Assembly: GCA_035294245.1 (NCBI GenBank)
Contig: DATGLG010000049.1
Span: forward strand, 1-39,035
From: DATGLG01 sp035294245
GTDB lineage: Bacteria; Pseudomonadota; Alphaproteobacteria; JACZXZ01
Length of the DNA: 39,035 nucleotides
Direction of reading: 5' to 3'
The position numbers and the translations under genes were made by a program. Shown here in pieces: positions 7,581 through 15,998 of this stretch (position 1 is the first letter of the stretch; the number at the start of each line of letters is the position of its first letter). Under the pieces are notes generated by a model that saw nothing but the letters and a program-made list of their open reading frames with translations, did no database searches and had not been told where the DNA came from.

Positions 7581-7586
7581 AGTATA
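7581..7586 (-). promoter_or_regulatory. -10 box just upstream of five-cysteine gene copy 1
   Basis: TATACT on the minus strand ends 6 nt before the ATG at 7574, so a start at the usual distance would fall on or beside the A of the ATG, giving a leaderless message. I see no good -35 box. The paralogue has TATAAT at exactly the same distance. Confidence 0.4.
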
Positions 7587-7714
7587 CTCCGATCCGCGCG
7601 CCGCGTAATCAGGTCGAGGCGGCGCCGACTCCCCGCGGCGGCCGCGCTGTGCTACCGTTTTGCCGATCCTGAACCCATATCCATCACCGCGGCGCAACAG
7701 GAAGGAGCACGATC

Positions 7715-8113
7715 ATGGCGGCGATACCCGACAAGTATCTCGATCTGCTGCAGCAGAAGAAGGCCTTCGCCAATCTGGCGACCGTGATGCCGGACGGCTC
7801 GCCCCAGGTGACGCCGGTGTGGTTCGACTACACGCGCGGGCTCATCCGCGTCAACACCGCCAAGGGCCGCGTCAAGGCGCGCAACATGAAGGAGGGCTCG
7901 CGGGTGGCGCTGGCCATCATGGATCCCGACAACCCCTATCGCCACATCCAGGTGCGCGGCAAGGTCAAACGCATGACCGAGGAGGGGGCCTCGGCCCATA
8001 TCGATTCCCTCACCAAGAAATATATGGGCCAGGACAAGTATCCTTACAGCCAGCCCGGCGAGGTGCGCGTCATCTACGAGATCGAGCCGGTCTCGGCCTC
8101 GGTGATGGGCTGA
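7715..8113 (+). CDS. PPOX-class (pyridoxamine 5'-phosphate oxidase fold) flavin/F420 protein
   Basis: A 132-residue split-barrel protein of the pyridoxamine-phosphate-oxidase-like superfamily. The pattern ANLATVMPDGSPQVTPVWFDY followed by INTAKGRVKARNM-type residues (here VNTAKGRVKARNM) is typical of the PPOX class F420-dependent oxidoreductases (TIGR03618 group). They reduce small substrates with F420H2 or FMN. True PdxH is longer and has extra PLP-binding residues not seen here. The start at 7715 is supported by GAAGGAG at 7701-7707. It is monocistronic and converges on the GFA-family gene across a palindrome. Confidence 0.85.
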   Translation: MAAIPDKYLDLLQQKKAFANLATVMPDGSPQVTPVWFDYTRGLIRVNTAKGRVKARNMKEGSRVALAIMDPDNPYRHIQVRGKVKRMTEEGASAHIDSLTKKYMGQDKYPYSQPGEVRVIYEIEPVSASVMG

Positions 8114-8189
8114 GGCGGCGCTCACGGCCGGCGCCGCCGTCCGCGCCGTAGCTTGCCCGGCTAAGGAGATTTATTCGCTCTCGATCGTC

Positions 8190-8225
8190 ATGCCCGGGCC
8201 GGCCGTAAGGCCGCGCCCCGGGCAT
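8190..8225. terminator. Palindrome between convergent genes
   Basis: A 36-bp imperfect palindrome: arms ATGCCCGGG and CCCGGGCAT outside, GGCC and GGCC inside, with a GTAA loop. It ends one base before the stop codon of the GFA-family gene. It would form a strong hairpin in transcripts from either direction but lacks T-runs. It may be a repeat-type element rather than a dedicated terminator; no other copy was noticed in the window. Confidence 0.5.
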
Positions 8226-8648
8226 CTACGCCGAGACCGGCGCGGGCTGGCCTTGGCAGTGGGGAAGAGCGGGGTCGATGAAGCCCCAGCTCGGCGCGGA
8301 GGCGGTCCAGATGACCCCGGACGGGCGGCCGAGCTCGCGATCGTCGAGGGCGCCCACCCGCACCACCATGAGGTCGGGCCGGTCGAGCGATTCGCTGAAG
8401 AGGGGCGTGCCGCATCTCGGGCAGAAGCGGCGGCGCATGACGCTCCCGCTATCCGCCGTGCTGACATATTCGGCGAGCGCACCGCTGACCTTGAAGCTCG
8501 CCGTCCTAAAGATCGCGTTGATGGAGGCGTTGCCCGAGGACAGGTACTGGCAGTCGCGGCACCAGCAGGCCCGCGCGGCGACGGGCGGCTCGTCGAACCC
8601 GAACCGCACCGCGCCGCAGAAGCATCGCCCCGTAATCGGCTTGACCAT
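8226..8648 (-). CDS. GFA / CENP-V family zinc protein
   Basis: A 140-residue protein of the glutathione-dependent formaldehyde-activating enzyme (Gfa) fold. Zinc ligands are visible as GRCFCGAVRF (C9, C11), CWCRDC (C28, C30, C33) and CPRCGTPLF. Only a few members truly activate formaldehyde, so the annotation should stay at family level. The ATG at 8648 has GGGAGA about 7 nt upstream. It lies 32 nt downstream of the PEP-mutase-like gene on the same strand and is probably co-transcribed with it. Confidence 0.88.
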   Translation of the reverse strand: MVKPITGRCFCGAVRFGFDEPPVAARACWCRDCQYLSSGNASINAIFRTASFKVSGALAEYVSTADSGSVMRRRFCPRCGTPLFSESLDRPDLMVVRVGALDDRELGRPSGVIWTASAPSWGFIDPALPHCQGQPAPVSA

Positions 8649-8680
8649 TGGATATCTCCCTCGGGTTGCTCGCTGCCGCG

Positions 8681-9535
8681 TCAGGACGACGCCGGCTTCC
8701 CCGCCATGAAGCCGTTCACCTCGGCATAGCTGGCCGCCTCGGCGCCGAAGGTGAAGCCGCCCGTCGCCTGGATCTCCCGCGCGCCGCGCAGGAAGGCGCC
8801 GAAGGCGGCGCAGGCGAGCGCCGAGCCCACGCTGATGCGGCGCACGCCGGCCTCGGCGAGGCTCGCGACCGTGAAGTCCGCCACCCGGCCATTGGCGAGG
8901 ACGTTGACGGGCTTGGGCGCCACCGCGGCGCAAACCTTGCGCACGGCGTCGAGATCGGGCAGGCCCGGGGCGTAGAGCACGTCGGCCCCCGCCGCGGCGA
9001 AGGCCTGGAGGCGGCGGATGGTGTCGTCGAGATCACGGCGGCCATGGAGGAAATTCTCGGCCCGCGCCGTCAGGGTGAAGGAGAAGGGGAGCGCCCGCGC
9101 CGCCGCCACCGCCGCCGCCACGCGCTCGACGGCGAGGGCGTGTTCGTAGATGGGGCGGTCGGGATCGCCGGTCGCGTCCTCGACCGAGCCGCCGACGAGG
9201 CCCGTCGCGGCGGCGAGGCGGATCGTCTCGGCCACGGTCTCGGGCGCGTCGCCGAAGCAGTTCTCGAGATCGGCGGAGACGGGGAGATCGCTCGCCCCGA
9301 CGATGGCCCGCGCATGGGCGAGCGCGTCGTCGCGCGTGATCGCCCCGTCGCGGCGGCCGATCGAGAAGGCGTAGCCGGCGCTCGTCGTCGCCAAGGCGGC
9401 GAAGCCGAGGCTCGCCAGGATGCGCGCCGTGCCGACGTCCCAGGGATTGGGAATGACGAAGATGCCGCTCGCGTGCAGCGCGCGGAACGCCTTCGCCTTC
9501 TCGCTCTGCGTCGCCGTGCCGGGATGCGTGCTCAT
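8681..9535 (-). CDS. Isocitrate lyase / PEP mutase family enzyme
   Basis: A 284-residue member of the phosphoenolpyruvate mutase/isocitrate lyase superfamily (PEP_mutase, PF13714 type). Seen are the substrate- and Mg-binding stretches IPNPWDVGTARILASLGF, TTSAGYAFSIGRRDG, SADLENCFGD, GSVEDATGD and the LTARAENFLHGRRD segment. The KKCGH catalytic loop of isocitrate lyase is absent. A C-C or C-P bond-cleaving role on a 2-oxo or 2-methyl dicarboxylate (as in oxaloacetate decarboxylase, methylisocitrate lyase or phosphonopyruvate hydrolase relatives) is possible but unassigned. GGAGGGG lies 5 nt before the ATG at 9535. It sits 32 nt after the EamA transporter gene, in an apparent three-gene operon EamA - PEP-mutase-like - GFA. 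Confidence 0.87.
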   Translation of the reverse strand: MSTHPGTATQSEKAKAFRALHASGIFVIPNPWDVGTARILASLGFAALATTSAGYAFSIGRRDGAITRDDALAHARAIVGASDLPVSADLENCFGDAPETVAETIRLAAATGLVGGSVEDATGDPDRPIYEHALAVERVAAAVAAARALPFSFTLTARAENFLHGRRDLDDTIRRLQAFAAAGADVLYAPGLPDLDAVRKVCAAVAPKPVNVLANGRVADFTVASLAEAGVRRISVGSALACAAFGAFLRGAREIQATGGFTFGAEAASYAEVNGFMAGKPASS

Positions 9536-9567
9536 GACTGCCCCTCCGCTGCTGCCGCGCCGGCATG

Positions 9568-10470
9568 CTAGGGGCTGCGCGGGCCGACTGCAATCCCGCT
9601 TCGCGGCAGCCGGGCGAAGATCACGACATTGCCGAGGAGGATGAGCGGCAGGCCGGCCACCGCGAGCGGCGTCCAGGCATAGCCTTCGAGCAAGGTCGAG
9701 ACGGAGAGCGCCACGAGGGGAAAGAGCACCGTCGCGTAGGCGGCCCGGTCGGCGCCCACGCGCGCCACGAGCGAGAGATAGGCGAGGAAGCCGACGACGG
9801 AGCCCACCACGGCGAGATAAGCGAGGCTGCCGAGATAGATCGCGGTGAGGGCCGGGCGGAAGCTGTCGCCGCGGACGAGCAGATAGAATGCGAGGAAGCA
9901 CGTGCCCCAGCCCATCCCGCGCAGGACGGCATTGGGGAGATCGACGCCGCCCGCCGTCGCGCGCAGGGAGGCGAGGTTGCCCAGGGAGAAGACGTAGGTG
10001 CCGAGCAGGGCCAGGCCGATGCCGAGCCCGGCCGCAGCGCCGGCCTCGATGCGGGCGAGCTCCTCGCCGAAGAGAAGGGCCAGGCCGGTGATCCCGAGCG
10101 CCCCGCCCAAAAGCGCCCGCGGCCCCGGCCGCCTGCCCAGGAAGAGCCATTGGTTGAAGGCGTTGAAGATCGTCGCCAGGGTGAAGACGACGGAGACGAC
10201 GCCGCTCGCGATGTATTGGGTCGCTGCGTAGATGAGGAGGAAGTTGAGGGTGAAAAGGCACATCCCCATGGCGGCGAGCCAGCGGTGCTGCGCGAGCGGG
10301 ACGGGCTTGAGCCGCTTCGTCGCGGCGAGCCCGAGCGCGAGCAGGGCGGTCGCCACGGCGAAGCGCCAGAAGATCGAGACCTCCATGGGCACGGCGCCGA
10401 GCTGGAGCTTGATCGCGAACCAGGTGAAGCCCCAGGCGAGCACGATGGTGGCGAAGAGAAGGGCGGTCAT
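9568..10470 (-). CDS. EamA/DMT family inner-membrane transporter
   Basis: A 300-residue protein made of about ten hydrophobic spans in two EamA repeats (roughly 1-135 and 150-295), the drug/metabolite transporter architecture. The first helix (ATIVLAWGFTWFAIKLQLGA) and VSVVFTLATIFNAFNQWLFLGRRP are characteristic. Substrates in this family range from amino acids to metabolites and cannot be deduced. The ATG at 10470 begins directly at the first membrane span; GAGG lies about 10 nt upstream. It is divergent from an AraC-type regulator 163 bp away, which is a likely controller. Confidence 0.88.
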   Translation of the reverse strand: MTALLFATIVLAWGFTWFAIKLQLGAVPMEVSIFWRFAVATALLALGLAATKRLKPVPLAQHRWLAAMGMCLFTLNFLLIYAATQYIASGVVSVVFTLATIFNAFNQWLFLGRRPGPRALLGGALGITGLALLFGEELARIEAGAAAGLGIGLALLGTYVFSLGNLASLRATAGGVDLPNAVLRGMGWGTCFLAFYLLVRGDSFRPALTAIYLGSLAYLAVVGSVVGFLAYLSLVARVGADRAAYATVLFPLVALSVSTLLEGYAWTPLAVAGLPLILLGNVVIFARLPRSGIAVGPRSP

Positions 10471-10633
10471 GGGGTGGCGGCCTCGCGGGTCCGTTGCGGC
10501 GGCGCAAGCTGCCATGATACGGGTCCGCCGTCGCCCATGATCTTGCGCGCTTTGTCACGATCTTGCGCAAAACGGCGGCGCGGCGAGATGCGAGGCTTGC
10601 CGCGGCGGAGGCGCGGTGCTCTCATCGCCACCG

Positions 10634-11545
10634 ATGAGCGAGCTCGGCGGCTATAGCGTGTTCGACTGCCTGAGGCGCGCCCGCGTGCCCCTGCGCGCCG
10701 CGGCCGCGCTCGGCCGTGGCGTCGCGGCGGCGCTGTGGGATCGCGACGAGACCGCCTTCACCCGCTACGCCGCCCCCGGCCACCACATGCTGAGCCTCTA
10801 TGTCGCCGGAGGCCACGGCATCCGCCGCCGCCGCGGGCGCGAGGCCTTGCGCAGCGACGGGCCGGGCAGCCTCTGCGTCATGCCCGCGGGGCTCACCACC
10901 GATTGGGAGGTGAGCGGCCCGGTGCGCATGTTCCATCTCTATATCGCCAAGCCCGCCTTCGATCGCGCCGTGGCCGAGACTCTCGGCGCCGATCCCGCCG
11001 GTGTTGCGCTGCGCGACGAGACCTATTTCCGCGATCCCACCCTCGAGGCGGCGATCCGCGCCGTCCTGCCGCTCGACTGGAGCGAGCCCGCGGAGCGCAT
11101 CGCCTTGTCCCATGCCGGGCAGATGCTGCTGGCCTATCTCGCCGCGCGCCGCACCGAGCGCCCCCGCAGCGCGCGCCCAGCCCGCGGCGGGCTTGCGCCG
11201 GCGACACTTCGCCGCGTCGTGGATTTCGCCGAGGCCAATCTCGCAGCGCCCCTCTGCCTCGACGATCTCGCCGCCGTGGCGGGGCTGAGCCCCTATCACT
11301 TCGCCCGCATGTTCAAGCGCACGACCGGCAAGAGCCCCCATGCCTATGTGCTGCGCCGGCGCATCGCGCGGGCGAAGGCGCTGATCGCCGAAGGCGACCG
11401 GCCCCTCGCCGCCATCGCCCTCGCCTGCGGCTTCAGCAGCCAGAGCCATCTCGCCTTGCGCTTCCGCGGGCTGACCGGGCTCACGCCGCGGCAATATGCG
11501 TGCGCGACGGCGGCACGCGCGGCGCCGGACCCGCAGGCCGACTGA
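10634..11545 (+). CDS. AraC family transcriptional regulator
   Basis: A 303-residue regulator with an N-terminal cupin-like sensing region (about 1-150, including HHMLSLYVAGG and GSLCVMPAGLTTDW) and a C-terminal double helix-turn-helix AraC domain (about 192-292). HTH1 is around LDDLAAVAGLSPYHFARMFK and HTH2 around PLAAIALACGFSSQSHLALRF, followed by the conserved GLTPRQY. The ATG at 10634 is preferred over a GTG at 10616; neither has a clear ribosome-binding site. It is divergent from the EamA transporter operon, so control of that operon is a reasonable inference; the ligand is unknown. Confidence 0.9.
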   Translation: MSELGGYSVFDCLRRARVPLRAAAALGRGVAAALWDRDETAFTRYAAPGHHMLSLYVAGGHGIRRRRGREALRSDGPGSLCVMPAGLTTDWEVSGPVRMFHLYIAKPAFDRAVAETLGADPAGVALRDETYFRDPTLEAAIRAVLPLDWSEPAERIALSHAGQMLLAYLAARRTERPRSARPARGGLAPATLRRVVDFAEANLAAPLCLDDLAAVAGLSPYHFARMFKRTTGKSPHAYVLRRRIARAKALIAEGDRPLAAIALACGFSSQSHLALRFRGLTGLTPRQYACATAARAAPDPQAD

Positions 11546-11551
11546 CGCGAG

Positions 11552-12061
11552 CTATTGCAGGCTCGCGGCCGCCTTGTCGATGCCGGCCTTGGCGCAGGCC
11601 TCGTCCTTCTCGCCACCGGGCGCGCCGCTCACCCCGATCGCGCCAATCACCTCGGCACCTGCCTTGATCGGGACGCCGCCGGCGAGCGCGATGGTGCCCC
11701 AGGTGTCCTTGAGCCCGGCGATGGCCGGGTCGGCGGCAAGCACGCGCTTGGCCCAGTCGGCCGAGGTCGCCTTGAACGTGACGGCGGTGAAGGCCTTGCG
11801 CCGGCTGGTATCGATGGTGTGGGGGCCGCTACCCTCGTCGCGCATCGCGGCTTTAACGAGCCCGTCGCGGTCGACCACGGTGATGCTGACGTGATAGCCG
11901 TCGGCGCGGCATTTCGCGAGAGCGCCCTGGGCGATCGCCTGGGCGAGGTCGAGGGAGAGGGCCTTCTCGGCGACGACACCCTCGGCCCGGACGGACAATC
12001 CTGGCACGGCCAGTATGGCAAAGGCGAGGGCTGCGGGCGGGACGATACGGACAAGCGACAT
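11552..12061 (-). CDS. Exported GlcG/HbpS family (DUF336) protein
   Basis: A 169-residue protein with a Sec signal peptide (cleavage near VRA, residue 23) followed by the GlcG/HbpS fold: HVSITVVDRDGLVKAAMRD, the helix of ADWAKRVLAADPAIAGLKD and the glycine-rich GGVPIKAGAEVIGAIGVSG. HbpS-like members bind heme or sense redox stress; others sit in glycolate or propanediol operons without a proven role. The start is secure: AGGAGG 6 nt before the ATG at 12061. Its stop is 6 nt from the convergent AraC gene's stop. Confidence 0.88.
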   Translation of the reverse strand: MSLVRIVPPAALAFAILAVPGLSVRAEGVVAEKALSLDLAQAIAQGALAKCRADGYHVSITVVDRDGLVKAAMRDEGSGPHTIDTSRRKAFTAVTFKATSADWAKRVLAADPAIAGLKDTWGTIALAGGVPIKAGAEVIGAIGVSGAPGGEKDEACAKAGIDKAAASLQ

Positions 12062-12103
12062 GGCGAGCCTCCTGGTGATGCGCCGGGATGAATGCGCTTT
12101 TGT

Positions 12104-12145
12104 CGTCACCCCGCGAAGGCGAGGCCCGCTTTCGCGGGAATGACG
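12104..12145. repeat. Short palindromic repeat with CGTCA/TGACG ends
   Basis: A 42-bp sequence starting CGTCA and ending TGACG, with CCCGCGAAGGCG in the left part and CCCGCTTTCGCGGGAATGACG in the right part. It looks like the two ends of the full repeat unit joined with the long middle hairpin deleted. It lies upstream of the exported GlcG-like gene. Confidence 0.6.
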
Positions 12146-12305
12146 AGAGGATTACAGCGACTCGGCCTGGACGAACCGCCTCATCGTCGCAGCTTCACGG
12201 CGGCGGCGCCATGGGCGGCACGGTCAAAACTTGGTGAGCGCGCAAGTGGCTTCCCATTCCCGGCCGCCTGCCCCGGTAACCAATTCTCAACCATGACGGC
12301 GGAGC

Positions 12306-14663
12306 ATGGATCGGCCCTCCCACGAGGCGCCGAGCCCTGCTCCGAGGTCGCGCGTGACCGCTTCCCCGTTGTCCCGGCAGCCCGAGACGAGCTTCGATGC
12401 CGCCGCGGCGCTCCACCGCAGCGGCCGTCTCGATGCGGCCGCTGCGGCCTATCGCGACATCCTGGCGCGCGAGCCCGCGAACCCGACCTGCCTCCAGCTC
12501 CTCGGCCTTCTCCATCTGCAGCAGGGGGAGCTTGCCGAGGCGGCGGTGCGGCTGGGCGAGGCGATTGCCTGCGGCCTCGACACGCCCGAGGCCCATTACC
12601 ATCGCGGCCTCGTCCTCGACGAGCTGCAACGCCCCGAGGAGGCCATTCTCTGCTACCGCGCGGCCCTCGCCCGCGAGCCCGCCCATGTCGGCGCCCTCGA
12701 GGCGCTCGCCGGCGCGCTCGCCCGCCGGGGCCGCCAAGACGAGGCCCTGGCCTGCCGCCGCGAGGCCGTGCGGCATCGCCCCACCGACGCCGCGGCCCGA
12801 CGCCGCCTCGGCGACGCCCTTTACCGGCTCGGCCGCAGCGACGAGGCTATCGCCGCCTATCGCCGCGCCATCGCGCTCGATCCCGCCTGCGCCGAGGCGC
12901 ATAACAATCTCGGCGTCGCCCTCAATCGCGCCGGCGAGGCGGAAGCCGCCGTCGCGAGCTGCCGCCGCGCCATCGCGGCGAAGCCCGATTACGCGCAGGC
13001 GCACAACAACCTCGGCCTCGCCCTCGGCGCGCTCGGGCGCCATGAGGAGGCCATCGCCGCCTTTCGCGCAGCCATCGCCCGCGACCCCGCCTCGGTCGAG
13101 GCGCAGGTCAATCTCGGCAACGCGCTGCAACGTCTCGCACGACACGCAGAGTCCATAGCCTGCTATGAGGCAGCGCTCACCCGCGATCCCGCCTCCGTCG
13201 AGGCGCATAGCAATCTCGGCGCCGCCTATAACAGCCTCGGCCGGCCGGCCGAGGCGATCGCGCCCTGCCGCCGCGCGCTCGCGCTCCGGCCCGATTATAT
13301 CGAGGCGCTCAACAATCTCGGCGCGGCTTTGAGCGCGCTCCAGCAGCATGACGAGGCCATCGCCGGCTTCCGCCGCGTCATCGCCCTGGCACCCGGCCAT
13401 GCCGAGGCCCACAACAATCTCGGCGTCGCGCTCACCGATACGGGGCGGCCCGTCGAGGCGATCGCCTGTCATCGCCGGGCGATCGCGCTCAGGCCGAATG
13501 ACGCGGAGGCGCACAACAATCTGGGCACAGCACTCTCCGCCCTCGACCGCCCCGACGAGGCGCGCGAGGCCTTCGCCACGGCGTTGCGGCTGCGGCCCGG
13601 CTATGCCGAGGCGCTCAGCAATCTCGGCCTCCTCTGCGCCGCCGAGAACCGCCACGAGGACGCCCTCGCCCATTACGAGGCGGCGCTGCAAGGCCGTCCC
13701 GATCACCCCTGGGTGCATTTCAACAAGGCGCTCTCCCATCTCGCCTTGGGCGATCTCGCGGCGGGCTGGGCGGAATACGAGTGGCGCTGGCGCACCAGCC
13801 GCTTCGCGCAGAGCGCGCGCGCGATCGCGGCACCCCTCTGGCGCGGCGAGGCGATCGCCGGGCGGACCATCCTGCTCCATTGCGAGCAGGGCCTCGGCGA
13901 CACGCTGCAATTCCTGCGCTATCTGCCCCTGGTCGCGGCCCGCGGCGGCCGCGTGGTCCTCGAGGTGCAGCCGCCGCTCAAGCCACTCCTCGACGGTATT
14001 ACGGGCGCTGTCCAAGTCGCCGCCGCCGGCGAGGCGCTTCCCGCCTTCGATCTCTATTGCCCGCTCATGAGCCTGCCGCACGCCGTCGGCACCACCCTTG
14101 CGACGATTCCGCCGCCCTTCGACGTGACTGCCGGCGCCGCGACGCGGCGCGACGCTTGGCAAGCGCGGCTCGCGGATCTCGCGCCGCCGCGGATCGGTCT
14201 CGTCTGGGCGGGAAGCCGGAGCCACAAGAACGATCGCCGCCGCTCCCTTCCCTTGGCGGGCTTGGCGCCGCTCCTCGCTCTCCAAGGACTGCGCTTCGTG
14301 AGCCTGCAGAAGGCGCTCCGCGCCGGTGACGCCGAGCTCTTACGCCGCCTGCCGGCCGTGACCCATCTCGGCGACAGGCTCGGGGATTTCGCCGACGCCG
14401 CCGCGGCCGTCGCGGCGCTCGACCTGGTGATCACCGTCGATACCGCGATCGCCCATCTCGCCGGCAGCCTCGGGGTGCCGTGCTGGGTGATGCTGCCCTT
14501 CGCGGCGGATTGGCGCTGGCTCCTCGGCCGCGCCGACAGCCCCTGGTACCCGTCGCTCAGGCTCTTTCGCCAACCCGCGCCCGGCGCCTGGGACGCGGTC
14601 GTCGCCCAAATTCGCGACGCCCTCGTCGAGGCTGCGGCGCAGGGCGCGCTGCCGCACGGCTAA
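12306..14663 (+). CDS. TPR repeat protein with C-terminal glycosyltransferase domain
   Basis: A 785-residue fusion. Residues 29-470 are 13 uninterrupted 34-residue tetratricopeptide repeats plus part of a fourteenth, many beginning HNNLG and containing DEAIAxxRRAIAL. Residues about 500-785 form a glycosyltransferase domain resembling family 9 / ADP-heptose transferases: EQGLGDTLQFLRYLPLV near 525-540, IGLVWAGSRSHKNDRRRSLPL, and VDTAIAHLAGSLGVPCW near 711. Such proteins are usually involved in glycosylating proteins or surface polymers, with TPRs recruiting acceptors. There is no signal peptide, so it acts in the cytoplasm. It is apparently monocistronic with a poor ribosome-binding site (CGGAG) before the ATG at 12306. 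Confidence 0.9.
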   Translation: MDRPSHEAPSPAPRSRVTASPLSRQPETSFDAAAALHRSGRLDAAAAAYRDILAREPANPTCLQLLGLLHLQQGELAEAAVRLGEAIACGLDTPEAHYHRGLVLDELQRPEEAILCYRAALAREPAHVGALEALAGALARRGRQDEALACRREAVRHRPTDAAARRRLGDALYRLGRSDEAIAAYRRAIALDPACAEAHNNLGVALNRAGEAEAAVASCRRAIAAKPDYAQAHNNLGLALGALGRHEEAIAAFRAAIARDPASVEAQVNLGNALQRLARHAESIACYEAALTRDPASVEAHSNLGAAYNSLGRPAEAIAPCRRALALRPDYIEALNNLGAALSALQQHDEAIAGFRRVIALAPGHAEAHNNLGVALTDTGRPVEAIACHRRAIALRPNDAEAHNNLGTALSALDRPDEAREAFATALRLRPGYAEALSNLGLLCAAENRHEDALAHYEAALQGRPDHPWVHFNKALSHLALGDLAAGWAEYEWRWRTSRFAQSARAIAAPLWRGEAIAGRTILLHCEQGLGDTLQFLRYLPLVAARGGRVVLEVQPPLKPLLDGITGAVQVAAAGEALPAFDLYCPLMSLPHAVGTTLATIPPPFDVTAGAATRRDAWQARLADLAPPRIGLVWAGSRSHKNDRRRSLPLAGLAPLLALQGLRFVSLQKALRAGDAELLRRLPAVTHLGDRLGDFADAAAAVAALDLVITVDTAIAHLAGSLGVPCWVMLPFAADWRWLLGRADSPWYPSLRLFRQPAPGAWDAVVAQIRDALVEAAAQGALPHG

Positions 14664-14686
14664 ACGGATCCACACCACCACGCGGC

Positions 14687-15025
14687 TCACGTCTCGGGCG
14701 CGCGCACGAAGCAGAGGATGCCGAGCGGCGGGAGCCAGCAGAGCACGGCGCGGCCGGTGGGATTGTCGGTGCGCTGCAGGATCTTGTCCTCGGGCACGAC
14801 GGCCCAGTGATGGCCGATGAGGGCCTCGTAATGACCGCCGACCATGCGCGACTCCGTCTCGCGGCAATCGGCGATCGAGCAGCATTTGGCGCCGGAGCCG
14901 GGCTGGCGCAGGCTGTCGAACCAGGCGGTAAACGCGGGATCGGCATCGGGCGGCGGCGCCGCGCGCGCCATCCCCATGCCGGCTGCCATCAGCAAGATCA
15001 GAGCGATGACCGGAGCCATTCGCAT
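14687..15025 (-). CDS. Secreted five-cysteine protein, copy 2
   Basis: A 112-residue paralogue of the protein at 7236-7574, also on the minus strand. It has a signal peptide with cleavage near ARA (residue 22), then a mature domain with C48, C49, C54, C96 and C105 and the shared blocks APPPDADP, CCSIADCR, GHYEALIG, KILQRTDNPTGRAV and CFVRAPET. Function is unknown. The ATG at 15025 gives the same length as copy 1; an ATG at 15019 is the alternative. TATAAT ends 6 nt before 15025 and no Shine-Dalgarno is visible, so the message may be leaderless. It is convergent with the TPR-glycosyltransferase gene (23-bp gap). Confidence 0.78.
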   Translation of the reverse strand: MRMAPVIALILLMAAGMGMARAAPPPDADPAFTAWFDSLRQPGSGAKCCSIADCRETESRMVGGHYEALIGHHWAVVPEDKILQRTDNPTGRAVLCWLPPLGILCFVRAPET

Positions 15026-15031
15026 CGCTCG

Positions 15032-15037
15032 ATTATA
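15032..15037 (-). promoter_or_regulatory. Perfect -10 box upstream of five-cysteine gene copy 2
   Basis: TATAAT on the minus strand, 6 nt before the ATG at 15025. The hexamer 17 bp upstream (GTGCCG) is not a good -35. Spacing to the start codon equals that of copy 1, suggesting leaderless transcription is conserved between the paralogues. Confidence 0.45.
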
Positions 15038-15083
15038 AGGGAGTTGGACGGCAGCGGCACGCGGCGTCGATGCGCGGCGGCGA

Positions 15084-15971
15084 TCACGTCTTGTTGAGCT
15101 TGGCCTCGACCCGCTCGACGAGCGCCGCCGCATCGAAGGGGGCCCGCACCTTGGCGTCGTTGTCGAAATAGACGAAGACGTCGCGGCCTGCGCGCTTGGG
15201 CGCTCTGCCGTCCGCGCGCTCGGCATCCGCGGGCTCCCCACCCTGGGCCCAGGCCGCGACCCGGCGCGCCCAATCGTCGAGGGCGGCCGCGTCATAGCCG
15301 CTCGTATAGAGCTGCTCCGAGCCGTGCAGGCGGCAATAGACGAAATCGGCGGTGAGGTCCATCAGCCGCGGCCAGTCCACCGCGTCGGCGCAGACGAGGG
15401 CCACGCGATGCTCGCGCAGCAGCGCCACGAAATCGGCGCTGCGGAAGCTCTCGTGGCGAATCTCGATTGCGTGGCGCAGCGGACGCTTGCGGTCGATCTC
15501 CAGCCAGGCGCGGCCCTTCATGCGCGGCTCGTGGCGGCGCGCCACGGCGAGGGCGGCCTCGGTATCGCGGGGCAGGAGGACGAGGAAGCGTGCGATGCGC
15601 TCGCGGTCATAGGAGAAATTCGGCGGGAGCTGCCAGAGAACGGGACCGAGCTTGGCGCCGAGACGGAGCACTCCCGAGGCAAGGAAATTGGCGAGCGCCC
15701 CCTCGACCGCCTTCAGGCGGCGCACATGGGTGATATAGCGCGGCGCCTTGACCGCGAAGACGAAATCCTTGGGCACGGCCTCGGCCCAGCGGGCGAAGCT
15801 CCCGGGGCGCTGCAAGGAATAGAAGGTGCCGTTGATCTCTATCGAGCGGAACTTGCGCGCCGCATAGGCGAGCTCGTCCTTGTGCGGCAGGCCCTCGGGA
15901 AAGAAGACGCCGCGCCACGGCGCATAGGTCCAGCCCGAAATGCCGATCCGCACGCGTCCCGGCCTCGCCAC
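15084..15971 (-). CDS. DUF72 (YecE-like) family protein
   Basis: A 295-residue TIM-barrel protein of the DUF72 family. Hallmarks are RIGISGWTYAPWRGVFFP at the start, IEINGTFYSLQRPGSFARWA, FVFAVKAPRYITHVRRL, GPVLWQLPPNF, AIEIRHESF, ADFVYCRLHG and a C-terminal VFVYFDNDAKVRAPFDA. The biochemical role of the family is not established; a nuclease or isomerase-like activity has been suggested for distant relatives only. The start is GTG at 15971 behind GGAGGAGG. The MITE-like element at 15999 begins 28 bp upstream of the start, so the gene's promoter is likely to lie in or next to inserted DNA. Confidence 0.9.
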   Translation of the reverse strand: MARPGRVRIGISGWTYAPWRGVFFPEGLPHKDELAYAARKFRSIEINGTFYSLQRPGSFARWAEAVPKDFVFAVKAPRYITHVRRLKAVEGALANFLASGVLRLGAKLGPVLWQLPPNFSYDRERIARFLVLLPRDTEAALAVARRHEPRMKGRAWLEIDRKRPLRHAIEIRHESFRSADFVALLREHRVALVCADAVDWPRLMDLTADFVYCRLHGSEQLYTSGYDAAALDDWARRVAAWAQGGEPADAERADGRAPKRAGRDVFVYFDNDAKVRAPFDAAALVERVEAKLNKT

Positions 15972-15998
15972 GACCTCCTCCGCTTGCGGCGCCGCTGC

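Noticed and set aside
8681..10570. A 629-residue frame that would fuse extra sequence to the PEP-mutase-like enzyme
   Set aside because: The first half is out of frame with the EamA transporter and has no domain character. A strong ribosome-binding site precedes the internal ATG at 9535.
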